From positions 1-64,000 of the forward strand of contig CASEAQ010000026.1 in NCBI GenBank assembly GCA_949285735.1: DNA of 64,000 bases. Reading direction: 5' to 3'. A model generated the notes under the pieces. That model ran no database searches, was not told the DNA's origin, and saw only the letters and a program-made list of their open reading frames with translations. Origin of the DNA: an uncultured Bacteroidales bacterium. Lineage in GTDB: Bacteria > Bacteroidota > Bacteroidia > Bacteroidales > Muribaculaceae. Positions 1 to 9,395 of this stretch are shown here, one piece after another. The position numbers were made by a program, and so were the translations under genes. Each line of letters begins with the position of its first letter. The stretch's first letter is position 1.

Positions 1-2543
1 GGCAAGTGTTCGAGCACCTCTTCGTCGGTGCGGTAAATACCCTCATACTGGTAGCCCCAGAAGTAATACAACGGATAACCCTCGTCAACCACAGTGAGGT
101 TGTTGTAGCCGCCATATATCGGCGAACCGCCGTTAAGCCCGGTCAGCTCGTTGTCGATAAACGACACGTTACCACCTATCGTGTAATACACCTCGCCGAT
201 GTTGTTGCGGTGTTCGAGTGAGATTTCAATACCGCGGTTGCGCACCGTTCCCACATTGCTGGTGCTGGCATAGCGGTTGCCCACGTGGGCAGGAGCCGTA
301 ACCGACATCAGCATATCCTTGGTGTTGCGGATAAAGAAGTCAACGTTACCGTTCAACTTGCCGCGCCACAAGCCAAAGTCAACACCCAAGCTCCATTGCT
401 CGGTATTTTCCCAGTGGTCGCCATTGTTAATCCACGTGAGCACTGCTGCCCCGTTGGCAAGCTGCTGGTCGCGCCCGAATACATAATCGACAAACGTAGG
501 GCCGTTGTTGAACATATTGAGCGTGAAAGCGTCGTTACCTATGTTGTCGTTGCCCACGCGCCCCCAGCCAGCACGTATCTTAAGCATATCGAGGTTGTGG
601 AAGTCTTCCATGAACGACTCTTCGCTTATCTTCCATGCAAGTGCCGTAGATGGGAAGTAGCCCCACGGATCATCTGGGAACTTGCTCGAACCGTCGGCAC
701 GGAAGTTGACGGTAATCAAATAGCGGTTGTCGAAACTGTAATGCAAGCGGCTCAAGACCGAAATGCGCCGATTGCGCGCCACGGTATCGCTCGGGCGGCC
801 AAAGTCGTCGGTCGTCTGCGACAGATACCAGTTCTTTTCCACGGGATTGAGAATCGTAGAACCCGACCCGCCGATTGAGTAAACATTATACTCCTCGGTG
901 GTCTGACCCACCATCACCGAAAAATCGTGCTTGCCTATCGTGCGGGCATACGTGAGGATATTGTCAACAGTCCAGTTGTAAGTCCTGCCTATGCTTGAAC
1001 TGAGGAAGTTGGTATCGTTCTTGTCGTATGCCGAATATTCATACGCGTCCTTGAACGACTTGCTCGTCGATATGTTGTAGTCGAAACTGTAGCTCGTGCG
1101 GAACGTAAGCCCCTCAAGCGGAGTTATTTCGGCATAAATGTTACCTATGAAGCGTTCGTTGCGGTCTTTGGGGTGGGTGTGCTCGACCATGCTCAAGGGG
1201 TTGGTCACATTCTTGTTGTTAGAGCCTGCACTTATTTGCCCGCCCAAGTCCTTGCCGTTGCGGTTAACTGCCCCTTCGGGATAGCGTGCTGGATCCCACG
1301 GTGCCATCGCAAATGCTGCCGACAAGACCGATGCCCCGGCACTCTCGCTGTTGTTCATGGCATTGCGGGCAGTCGAGCTCATGAACGAAATGTTCTCGCC
1401 CACCTTGAGCCAACTGTTCACCTTGTGCGAAGTGTTGAGGCGCACGGTGAAACGCTTGTAGTCCGACCCTATGATTGTACCCTCCTGCGAATACCAGCTG
1501 CCGCTGAGCGAGTAGGTGGTCTTTTCGCTACCACCGTCAATCGACAAGTGGTAGTTCTGTATCAATGCGTCTTGGAACACCTCGTCTTGCCAGTCGGTAT
1601 CGATTTGCGAGTAATCGACTCCAGTTGGGTTGGTCTCCGGGTCATACACCGTTGGATAATACTGCGACGACCCCAGGCGGAATGTCTGCAACCACTTGTT
1701 GAAGCCGTTCTCGGCATAAAATCGCTTTTCCGATGCCGTGCCGCTGATTGCCACTCGGGCATCGGCAAACTCCCGGGCATTCATCACGTCGAGCTTGCGC
1801 CAGCGTTGCTGTATGCCCACATAAGCATCGAGCGTCACGCGCGTCTTCTGGTTGACTTTGCCGCCACGGGTGGTGACTATCACCACGCCGTTGGCTCCGC
1901 GCGAACCATAAATGGCAGTAGCCGATGCGTCCTTCAAAATCTCGGTTGACTCAATGTCTTGTGGACTGAGAAATGATATGTCGTCAACGATGACACCATC
2001 CACCACATAGATGGGCGACGCACCATTCACTGTGCCGACACCGCGTATGCGCACCTCGGGCGCACCGCCGGGCTGACCCGAGCTGTTGTTGACCGTCACG
2101 CCGGCTGCCTGCCCCTGCAAGGCGTTGGCTACGCTGGCTGCCGGTGTCCTCTTCAGCTTGTCGCCCGACACTGTCGTAACCGACCCCGTGAGGTCGCTCT
2201 TCTTCATCGTGCCATAGCCGATGGCAACAACCTCTTGCAAAACATTTGCCTCGGCTTCGAGCACGATGTCGATTGTGGACGACTTGCCCACTTTCACTTT
2301 TTGCGTCTGGCAACCTACATACGAGAACACCAGCGTCTGCCCCTGCTCGACAGTCAAGGCATAATTTCCATCGATGTCGGTAGCTACCCCCACCGTCGGA
2401 TTTTCGCTCACCACAACCGCAACGCCTGGCAGTGGCAATCCATCCTCGGCAGAAGTAACAACTCCAGAGACCTTCATTGCCTGCGCATATCCATTCAGCG
2501 CAAACAACAAAATCGTCATTAATAATGTAATTTGTTTCTTCAT
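1..2543 (-). CDS. SusC/RagA-family TonB-linked outer membrane protein (3' end off window)
   Basis: An outer membrane beta-barrel that, with TonB energy, imports ligands such as glycans or peptides. It reads MKKQITLLMTILLFALNGYA as a signal peptide, then a carboxypeptidase-regulatory-like domain (about residues 25-105, GVVTSAEDGLPLPGVAV), then a TonB plug (about 110-230, with ALQGQAAGVTV and IRGVGTVNGASPIYVVDGV) and the start of the barrel. About 847 residues are visible; the family is usually 1000-1100, so the C-terminus and any susD partner lie before base 1. It is divergent from the propeller/HTH regulator at 2832, which is a likely controller. The substrate cannot be told from this sequence. 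Confidence 0.95.
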   Translation of the reverse strand, partial: MKKQITLLMTILLFALNGYAQAMKVSGVVTSAEDGLPLPGVAVVVSENPTVGVATDIDGNYALTVEQGQTLVFSYVGCQTQKVKVGKSSTIDIVLEAEANVLQEVVAIGYGTMKKSDLTGSVTTVSGDKLKRTPAASVANALQGQAAGVTVNNSSGQPGGAPEVRIRGVGTVNGASPIYVVDGVIVDDISFLSPQDIESTEILKDASATAIYGSRGANGVVIVTTRGGKVNQKTRVTLDAYVGIQQRWRKLDVMNAREFADARVAISGTASEKRFYAENGFNKWLQTFRLGSSQYYPTVYDPETNPTGVDYSQIDTDWQDEVFQDALIQNYHLSIDGGSEKTTYSLSGSWYSQEGTIIGSDYKRFTVRLNTSHKVNSWLKVGENISFMSSTARNAMNNSESAGASVLSAAFAMAPWDPARYPEGAVNRNGKDLGGQISAGSNNKNVTNPLSMVEHTHPKDRNERFIGNIYAEITPLEGLTFRTSYSFDYNISTSKSFKDAYEYSAYDKNDTNFLSSSIGRTYNWTVDNILTYARTIGKHDFSVMVGQTTEEYNVYSIGGSGSTILNPVEKNWYLSQTTDDFGRPSDTVARNRRISVLSRLHYSFDNRYLITVNFRADGSSKFPDDPWGYFPSTALAWKISEESFMEDFHNLDMLKIRAGWGRVGNDNIGNDAFTLNMFNNGPTFVDYVFGRDQQLANGAAVLTWINNGDHWENTEQWSLGVDFGLWRGKLNGNVDFFIRNTKDMLMSVTAPAHVGNRYASTSNVGTVRNRGIEISLEHRNNIGEVYYTIGGNVSFIDNELTGLNGGSPIYGGYNNLTVVDEGYPLYYFWGYQYEGIYRTDEEVLEHL

Positions 2544-2622
2544 AAAAGAAAATGTGGTAAAAATTGTGTTGTTTTAGAAAAGGCTGTGAAAACAGTTATT
2601 CATTTTTTGTCTTTCGACGAGG

Positions 2623-2652
2623 CAAAATTAGAAAGCATCCGCTCAAGAACAA
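2623..2652 (-). promoter_or_regulatory. Promoter of the susC-like gene
   Basis: Read on the minus strand, TAATTTTG (2630-2623) matches the Bacteroidetes -7 element TAnnTTTG and TTG (2652-2650) lies 19 bp upstream as the -33 element. The predicted start near 2616 leaves a leader of about 70 nt. Confidence 0.65.
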
Positions 2653-2831
2653 TGCAAAATTCACTCACAATAAACTCAACATACAGAAATTTTCACCCCT
2701 ACACAATCCCTACATAAAAAAAATATAATCCTATTAATCAGATAGTTATTTAAAATATGTTATATAACACATTTTCATTTCACACTCAACATTCATTTTT
2801 TCGCGATATTTGAAACACAAATTCTCAGCCC

Positions 2832-5792
2832 ATGAATATCTTGGAACCTACGCATAAACCGATATGCAATTTTTATCTCACATATACAGAATTTCACAAA
2901 CGTGGAATAGCATACAGCACCCTCCTTGGGGCTTTGCTCATCGTGATGATGGCTCTCCCCTTCCGGGCAAGCTGCTACCCACTTGTGTCAAACTACAACC
3001 GCTCGGTTTACGGCGGCGGCACACAAAACTGGGATATAAGCCAAGATGCCCTCGGCAGAATGTTGTTTGCCAACAACATGGGTCTGCTCATATACGACAG
3101 CCGCAACTGGTCGCTGCTGCAACTGAGCAACTACACCACAGTGCGCTCGATATGGGTCGATGACAAGTCGATGCGCATTTACGCCGGCGGCTCGGAAGAA
3201 TTTGGCTATTTTGCCAACAACAGCAACGGCGTGATGCAATACGTGAGCCTCGTCGAGACCATCGATGGCGAGGAAAACAAGTTCAGCGAGATATGGAACA
3301 TCTTCAGCACAGGGGAATATGTGTGGTTCCAAAGCGACTTCACCATATTCCGCTACGACGGGCAGAAGACAATCCCTATCCCATACAGCCACAAAATAAC
3401 GACCTCGGCATACGTCAAGGACAGGCTGTTCATCGCCTCGCGGGAAGGCGGTGTATGCATACTCAACGGCGACAAATACACACCCATCACCGGCAACGAT
3501 TTGCTTGTGGGCAAACGCATTTGCTCAATCCTGCCATACACCGAGAGCAACATACTGATTGTAACCGACTTCGACGGCATATTCACCTACGACGGCAACG
3601 GTGTCGCTCCGTTCAAAACCGACATTGACAACTTCCTTAAGGAAAACCAAGTGTTCTGCGCCGAAACCAACGGCAAAGAGATTGTGTTTGGCACCGTCAA
3701 CAACGGCATCGTCATCAAAGACATCACCAACGACAGCAACACATATGTCAATACCCACACAGGTATGCAAAACAACACTGTGCTGAGCATCAGCTTCGAC
3801 AAGATGGACAACATTTGGCTCGGGCTCGACAACGGCATCGACCACGTACTCTACAATTCGCCCATCTCCACCATATTCGGCTCTAACGTATATGGCGCGG
3901 GATATGCCTCGCTGCTGCAAGACAACATTCTCTACCTCGGCACCAACCAAGGGCTATACCGCACCGAATACCCGGTGAACAACTCGCCTATTCCAACGGA
4001 GTTGACGCTGGTGATGAAAAGCCAAATATGGGACATCGACACCATCGCATCGACAATATTCATCGGCAGCGACCGAGGATTGTTCACGCTCGACCGGCAC
4101 GGGCTTAAACAGATTGACGGCATTCCTGGCACATGGTCGGTGACGAAGCTGGAACACCACCCGGGTAACGCCCTCGTTTCGACCTACGAAGGATTCTTCC
4201 TGATAAAGCATTCCAACGGCAAATGGACTATGAGCAACCGCGTGGACGGCTACAACGAAGCCGGCGGGCGGATAGTGGAAGATGCGTATGGCAACATTTG
4301 GATAAGCCACTGGATGAAAGGAATATACAAATTACAACTAAGCCCCGACTTGCAACGATTCGACGAAGTGACTTTGTATAACCAAGACAAGGGTTTCCCC
4401 ACCGAACGCAACAACACGCTATACCTCATCGACGGCAACCTTGAATTTTCAACCGAGGGAGGCTTCTACAAATACAACCCGCAGACCGACTCCATGATTC
4501 CCGACCAGCTCATGAACAGCCTCTTCGGAGTCCACACGTCGATACGCCTCTACCAGTCACCCTACAAGGACGTGTGGGGCGTGTCGGGAAAATACATCTG
4601 TGCCGCCTTCTACAACGCCTCGGGCACATACGACATCGACTCGATAACCTACAAGCCTCTGCTCAACAAGTTGATAGTGGGATTCGAGAACTTCAATTTC
4701 ACTTCGCCGCGCAGGCTGATTGTTTCAAACGAAGACGGATTTTTTGAAATAGACATCGACCGCGAGCACTCAGTGAACTGGAAAAGCAAACTATTCGTCA
4801 GCAAAGTATATGCAACCGGACTCCCGGGCGACTCGCTCATCTACTCGACCAACAGCAACACAGCCAGCAATACATTCGACTTCCCATACGAACTAAATTC
4901 ATTGCGTTTTGAGTTCATTTACCCCGAATATCGCCAGCAGGGCGCAGTGCAATACAGCTACTACCTCGAAAACTACGACCTCGGGTGGAGCAAATACACA
5001 CAAGCCACATCTAAAGAATACACCAAGCTGCGCGAAGGGGAATACACGCTGCACATTCGCTCGTTCAACCGCTACGACGACAGCCGCGAAGAATGCTCAT
5101 TCACATTCCGCATCGCCCCTCCATGGTATCGCAGTGCATGGGCTATTGTCGCTTATATCTTGCTCACACTCACTGCCATGTGGCAAACGGTGCGGTTCAT
5201 ACGCCAAAAGTCACGCAAGGCGGCTCTCGCCATTGCCAAGCGCAAAAGTGCCGAACTTGCCGAGTTCAAGCGTAAAGCCGAAGAGGAACAGTTGCGCAAA
5301 GAAAACGAAATTGCCCACCTCAAAAGCGAGCAGCTCGAACACGACATAAAACACAAGTCGCAGGAATTGTCGAACGCGACAATGAACGTAATGCGCAAAA
5401 ACGAAATTCTCATCGACATAGCAAACCAAGTTACCAAGCTACAGGAGAGCGACAACAAGTCGGCATACACCTCCGATACCATAAAAAGACTGAATAAAAT
5501 ACAAAAATTGATACAAGAAAATATCAGCCACGATGACGACTGGCAGAAGTTTGCCCACAACTTCGACATCGTGTATGAAGACTACCTCAAGCGGCTCGTC
5601 GCCCAGTTCCCGCAACTGAGCATCAACGACCAGCGCCTGTGTGCCTACATCAAGATGGGGCTAAGTTCCAAGGAGATAGCCCCGCTGCTCAACATCTCAT
5701 ACCGCAGTGCCGAAATGGCAAGATACCGCCTGAGGAAGAAGATGCAGCTGAGCCGCGACATCAACCTCGCCGAATATCTCCAGCACCTGTGA
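2832..5792 (+). CDS. Membrane one-component regulator: propeller sensor, Y_Y_Y domain, LuxR-type HTH
   Basis: It probably senses a periplasmic ligand and controls nearby genes such as the divergent susC. The 986 residues hold an N-terminal hydrophobic signal anchor (about 27-48), a long periplasmic region of propeller-type repeats (about 55-680), a Y_Y_Y domain (about 690-762, with VQYSYYLENYDLGWSKY), a transmembrane helix (about 766-788, AWAIVAYILLTLTAMW), a Lys/Glu-rich coiled coil (about 795-900) and a C-terminal helix-turn-helix (about 925-975, MGLSSKEIAPLLNISYRSAE). Unlike hybrid two-component systems of the same architecture it has no histidine kinase or receiver domain, so the signal must pass directly to the DNA-binding domain. 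Confidence 0.9.
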   Translation: MNILEPTHKPICNFYLTYTEFHKRGIAYSTLLGALLIVMMALPFRASCYPLVSNYNRSVYGGGTQNWDISQDALGRMLFANNMGLLIYDSRNWSLLQLSNYTTVRSIWVDDKSMRIYAGGSEEFGYFANNSNGVMQYVSLVETIDGEENKFSEIWNIFSTGEYVWFQSDFTIFRYDGQKTIPIPYSHKITTSAYVKDRLFIASREGGVCILNGDKYTPITGNDLLVGKRICSILPYTESNILIVTDFDGIFTYDGNGVAPFKTDIDNFLKENQVFCAETNGKEIVFGTVNNGIVIKDITNDSNTYVNTHTGMQNNTVLSISFDKMDNIWLGLDNGIDHVLYNSPISTIFGSNVYGAGYASLLQDNILYLGTNQGLYRTEYPVNNSPIPTELTLVMKSQIWDIDTIASTIFIGSDRGLFTLDRHGLKQIDGIPGTWSVTKLEHHPGNALVSTYEGFFLIKHSNGKWTMSNRVDGYNEAGGRIVEDAYGNIWISHWMKGIYKLQLSPDLQRFDEVTLYNQDKGFPTERNNTLYLIDGNLEFSTEGGFYKYNPQTDSMIPDQLMNSLFGVHTSIRLYQSPYKDVWGVSGKYICAAFYNASGTYDIDSITYKPLLNKLIVGFENFNFTSPRRLIVSNEDGFFEIDIDREHSVNWKSKLFVSKVYATGLPGDSLIYSTNSNTASNTFDFPYELNSLRFEFIYPEYRQQGAVQYSYYLENYDLGWSKYTQATSKEYTKLREGEYTLHIRSFNRYDDSREECSFTFRIAPPWYRSAWAIVAYILLTLTAMWQTVRFIRQKSRKAALAIAKRKSAELAEFKRKAEEEQLRKENEIAHLKSEQLEHDIKHKSQELSNATMNVMRKNEILIDIANQVTKLQESDNKSAYTSDTIKRLNKIQKLIQENISHDDDWQKFAHNFDIVYEDYLKRLVAQFPQLSINDQRLCAYIKMGLSSKEIAPLLNISYRSAEMARYRLRKKMQLSRDINLAEYLQHL

Positions 5793-5876
5793 ACGAGCAT
5801 AGAGCCAACCTGCCTCCACCTGCCGCAATTACGGGAAAAACCGCGGCAATTGCTTTTCATTGCTGTCAACTTGCAC

Positions 5877-5884
5877 TATCTTTG
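5877..5884 (+). promoter_or_regulatory. -7 element for the C1B peptidase
   Basis: TATCTTTG matches TAnnTTTG, 33 bp before the chosen ATG at 5918. No TTG stands at the ideal -33 distance; TTTT at 5854-5857, 19 bp upstream, is the nearest candidate. The box supports starting at 5918 and not at upstream in-frame codons from 5639. Confidence 0.55.
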
Positions 5885-5917
5885 CACCCAAGATTTAATT
5901 ATACATATACAGCAGAG

Positions 5918-7120
5918 ATGAATTCAATAAAATTTTTAAGTCTGGCAGCCGCAATGTGCTTTGCCAGCCATGCGATTGCCGACGACGAAGGGGTCGTAGT
6001 TCCCGACAGCACGGGATTCAAGTTCACCGACGTGGTGGTTGTAAAGACATCACCAGTCACCGATCAAAACCAGTCGGGCACGTGCTGGTGCTTCTCGGGC
6101 GACACCTTCCTTGAAAGCGAAATCATGAACGCCCAAAACCGCAACGTTAACATCTCGGAGATGTACACCGTGAGAATGTGCTACGAGGAAAAAGCCATGC
6201 GCTACATTCGCATGTATGGGCAAGTCAACTTCTCCGAAGGCGGCGGCCTGCTTGACGTTCCCTACATCATAGGCAAATATGGTGCAATGCCCGAAGAGGC
6301 TTATCCCGGGTTGCAGTATGGCGAAGATTCGCACGACCATTCCGAACTCGTTTCAGCCCTCTCGTCCTACTTGAAGGGCGTGTACCGCGGCAAGAAGCTC
6401 TCTACCGCATGGTTTGAAGGCTTCAAAGGCATTCTCGATGCCTACTTCGGACCCGTGCCCGAAACGTTCACCTACAACGGCAAGACCTACACTCCGCAAT
6501 CCTATGCCGAGTCGCTCAACCTCGACTTGAACAACTACACCGCCATCACTTCGTTCTCGCACCACCCGTTCTACAAGCCTTTTGTGCTTGAAGTGCCCGA
6601 CAACTGGCTCTTCGGCTTGTACAACAATGTGAAGCTCGACGAGATGAAGGCTATCGTTGACAACTCGCTCAAGAACGGCCATGCCGTGCTGTGGGCTGCC
6701 GACGTGAGCGAAGACGGCTTCAACTTCCGCCGTGGCTATGCCATCATGCCCAAGGAGAAAACCGAAGCCGACATGACCGAGGAAGAACGCGCCGAATGGG
6801 CGCAACTCAGCGACCGCAAGCGCAAGGAACTGCAAAAAGACATAAAGGGTCCCGTTGCCGAAATCGAAGTCACACAAGACTTGCGGCAAGAGATGTTCGA
6901 CAACCAGCTCACTACCGACGACCACGGCATGGTTATCGTGGGCATTGCCACCGACCAGGAAGGCAACCGCTACTACAAGGTACAGAACTCGTGGAACACC
7001 AACCAGCTCTATGGCGGTTTCTTCTACGTTTCAGAACCATACTTCCTCGCCAAGACAATGAGCGTCCTCGTCAACACCTCCACAATCCCAGCCGACATCA
7101 AGTCGAAAATGAACTTGTAA
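5918..7120 (+). CDS. Secreted C1B cysteine peptidase (aminopeptidase C / bleomycin hydrolase family)
   Basis: A papain-fold aminopeptidase, here exported. The 400-residue protein starts with a signal peptide (MNSIKFLSLAAAMCFASHAIA). The catalytic triad is visible: Cys56 in QNQSGTCWCF, His near residue 335 in DDHGMVIVG, and Asn near 356 in VQNSWNT. The open frame extends back to 5639 inside the preceding gene, but 5918 is chosen because the signal peptide and the -7 promoter element fit it. It stands alone and is followed by a good terminator. Cytosolic PepC and bleomycin hydrolase are somewhat longer (about 450 residues); this is the shorter exported Bacteroidetes form. Confidence 0.93.
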   Translation: MNSIKFLSLAAAMCFASHAIADDEGVVVPDSTGFKFTDVVVVKTSPVTDQNQSGTCWCFSGDTFLESEIMNAQNRNVNISEMYTVRMCYEEKAMRYIRMYGQVNFSEGGGLLDVPYIIGKYGAMPEEAYPGLQYGEDSHDHSELVSALSSYLKGVYRGKKLSTAWFEGFKGILDAYFGPVPETFTYNGKTYTPQSYAESLNLDLNNYTAITSFSHHPFYKPFVLEVPDNWLFGLYNNVKLDEMKAIVDNSLKNGHAVLWAADVSEDGFNFRRGYAIMPKEKTEADMTEEERAEWAQLSDRKRKELQKDIKGPVAEIEVTQDLRQEMFDNQLTTDDHGMVIVGIATDQEGNRYYKVQNSWNTNQLYGGFFYVSEPYFLAKTMSVLVNTSTIPADIKSKMNL

Positions 7121-7144
7121 CAATTCCCGATACATATAAAAAAG

Positions 7145-7180
7145 GCGGATTACACCTCAAAAGTGTACTCCGCTTTTTTT
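7145..7180 (+). terminator. Rho-independent terminator after the C1B peptidase
   Basis: GCGGA-t-TACAC (7145-7155) pairs with GTGTA-c-TCCGC (7163-7173) and is followed by a run of T. An A-run just upstream means it may also stop minus-strand transcription. Confidence 0.8.
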
Positions 7181-7228
7181 GTATTTTCACTGCCCGGGTC
7201 GGCGAGATGTCACGCAGCCATTCCATTC

Positions 7229-7252
7229 AGACGCGATGAATCGCGTCTCTAC
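7229..7252. repeat. Palindromic repeat (GAGACGCGAT family), copy 1
   Basis: AGACGCGAT-ga-ATCGCGTCT is a perfect 9-bp inverted repeat followed by CTAC. The same palindrome recurs at 36486-36513, and a decayed form lies at 63183-63200. It sits between convergent genes. Confidence 0.7.
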
Positions 7253-7293
7253 AGCCATACGCCTATATATCAAAGATTTAGCTCCAAAAAAGA

Positions 7294-9327
7294 TTATTTC
7301 GACTTCTTGCGTGGTTGTCGGGCGTATTTCTTGGCAAGTTCCTTGTGTTCTTCGGCTTTGTCTTCAAGGCCTATTTTTTCGTATATTTCGGCAAGCCGTT
7401 GATGTATGTGTGGGGCTGTCGGATAGGCTTTGGCTGCCGCCCTCATGTGCTTCAGCGCATTTGCCAACTTGTTTTTGCCAAGATACAGCAATCCTATTCC
7501 AAAGTTTGCAAAAGCGTCGCGTTTGTCTGCAGCCAGCACCTCTTTATACAACTTCTCGGCTTCGTCAACCTTGCCCATGCCATGCAGCAACGATGCCTTT
7601 TCAACCTTGGCGTCGGTGCAGTCGGGGCATATCGACAATGCCTTGTCAAAATTTGCCAACGCTGCATTCTCGGCAACACTTCTGTCGCCGCTGCCGTCGG
7701 CAAGCGATTCTTTTCCCAAGAACACATATTCGAGCGCAAGGTTGCGCAATAAGTCGTTTTGGCGGTCAATCTCTGCCTGCTTCTCTGCAACCAGCCTTTC
7801 GGCAGCAAAACATACCCCCAACTTGTACCTCACAAGCCGCTTGAGCGTCTCGTCGCCAAACTTTCCCGTCACCTCGACAGCCGACGCAAAACTCTCGACA
7901 CACTCCTTGAAATCGCGCTTGTCGAACGCCTTGGCTGCCGCGCCCAGCAGGCTCCTCACCCGATATTCCTTCTTTGCCTCGTTGATGAGCTGCATATCGT
8001 TGAAGTGCTTGCTAAACTCTATCACGGCTGGATTGACAAATATGTCGCGGAAGGTGATGGGATTCTTCAGCGTTATCCCTTCGAGCGAGGTGCTGCGCGA
8101 CAGGGCGACGTAGGTCTGCCCGCACGAGAATGCCCCGCCCTCCATATCGATTACCACGCGGTTGAAGGTCAACCCCTGGCTCTTGTGTATAGTCATTGCC
8201 CACGCCAATTTTATGGGATATTGCTGGAAGATACCGAGCACAGTCTCCTTGATGCGCTTTTCCTTGTCGTCATATTCATACTGGATATTCTCCCACTGCT
8301 CGCGGTCGAGCGTGTAGTGGTTGCCGTCTTCGAGTTCGACGCTAATCTCGTCGTCGATTATCCGCGATATTCTCGCTATCGTGCCGTTATACCACCGCCG
8401 CTCCTTGTCGTTGCGTATAAACACCACCTGCGCGCCCTCCTTGAGCGTCAGGTTGAGCGACGTGGGTAATATCGACTCGTTCCATGTACCCTCTATCTTC
8501 CCCTCGAAGCTATGCCCCTCGGTGGGCAACTCGTCGAGTTTCTGCTCGTTTATGTAGTCAACCGTGTCGCGGCGCGTGGCAAGCGTCATAACGAAGTTGC
8601 CGCTGCCATCGTCTGTGCCGCAACGGCGATAGCGGCTGTTGATTTGATTCAAGTCGTCGGCGGTAGCCTTGTTCTCCCTCACGCGGTCGAGCATACTTAT
8701 AAATCGTGCATCCTTCTGCCTGTAAGTCTTGCGCAATTCTATCGCCACAAGTTTCATGCGGGCAAAAGCCGCAGCGTTGAAGAAGAAAAAATTGTTGTAA
8801 TACCGCCGCAATATCTCGCGGAAATCGCTCTTTATTACTGGTTCGAGCTGGAATATGTCGCCCACGAGTAACAGCTGTTTGCCGCCAAAAGGCTCGCGCC
8901 CGTTGCCCGAGAAGTGGCGCAACACCCTGTCCATAAAGTCAATCATGTCGGCCCTCACCATCGATATTTCATCGATTATAATCAAGTCGAGAGCCTTGAT
9001 TATCTTTACTTTCTCCCTCGTGTATTTCAAAGTATTACGCATATTGCGCGGCGAGTAGTCGGGGTCGTCGGGCAGCATGGGCTTCAACGGCATCTTGAAG
9101 AACGAGTGCATCGTCATGCCGCCGACGTTAACCGCAGCGATACCCGTAGGCGCAAGCACCACATAGCTCTTCTTGGTCGTCTCGCATATATACTTCAGCA
9201 ACGTGCTTTTCCCGCTCCCTGCCTTGCCAGTAAGAAAAATCGACCTATTGGTGTTGTTCACCATATCGATGGCTGTGATAAAGTCGGGATTGTCAAAATC
9301 TATGTCGGGTATTTCACGCTGCCCCAT
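7294..9327 (-). CDS. Pif1/RecD-like SF1 helicase with C-terminal TPR domain
   Basis: A predicted 5'-3' DNA helicase of superfamily 1B in the cytoplasm. The 677 residues carry Walker A GKAGSGKST (34-42), Walker B LIIIDEISMV (about 115), GGKQLLLVGDIFQLEPV, and the C-terminal helicase motifs AMTIHKSQGLTF (about 370) and YVALSRSTSLEGI. From about 470 to the end there are tetratricopeptide-type helices (for example ANFGIGLLYLGKNKLANALKH) and a Lys/Arg-rich tail. The TPR tail suggests a protein partner. It follows uvrA by 68 bp, so it is probably co-transcribed with it, which fits a DNA repair or replication-fork role. Confidence 0.88.
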   Translation of the reverse strand: MGQREIPDIDFDNPDFITAIDMVNNTNRSIFLTGKAGSGKSTLLKYICETTKKSYVVLAPTGIAAVNVGGMTMHSFFKMPLKPMLPDDPDYSPRNMRNTLKYTREKVKIIKALDLIIIDEISMVRADMIDFMDRVLRHFSGNGREPFGGKQLLLVGDIFQLEPVIKSDFREILRRYYNNFFFFNAAAFARMKLVAIELRKTYRQKDARFISMLDRVRENKATADDLNQINSRYRRCGTDDGSGNFVMTLATRRDTVDYINEQKLDELPTEGHSFEGKIEGTWNESILPTSLNLTLKEGAQVVFIRNDKERRWYNGTIARISRIIDDEISVELEDGNHYTLDREQWENIQYEYDDKEKRIKETVLGIFQQYPIKLAWAMTIHKSQGLTFNRVVIDMEGGAFSCGQTYVALSRSTSLEGITLKNPITFRDIFVNPAVIEFSKHFNDMQLINEAKKEYRVRSLLGAAAKAFDKRDFKECVESFASAVEVTGKFGDETLKRLVRYKLGVCFAAERLVAEKQAEIDRQNDLLRNLALEYVFLGKESLADGSGDRSVAENAALANFDKALSICPDCTDAKVEKASLLHGMGKVDEAEKLYKEVLAADKRDAFANFGIGLLYLGKNKLANALKHMRAAAKAYPTAPHIHQRLAEIYEKIGLEDKAEEHKELAKKYARQPRKKSK

Positions 9328-9395
9328 CGTTCTTTAGCTTTTTTAGAGTTATACAATTATATTCCAAGTCGAACCTGGCTGACAATGCCTTTACT

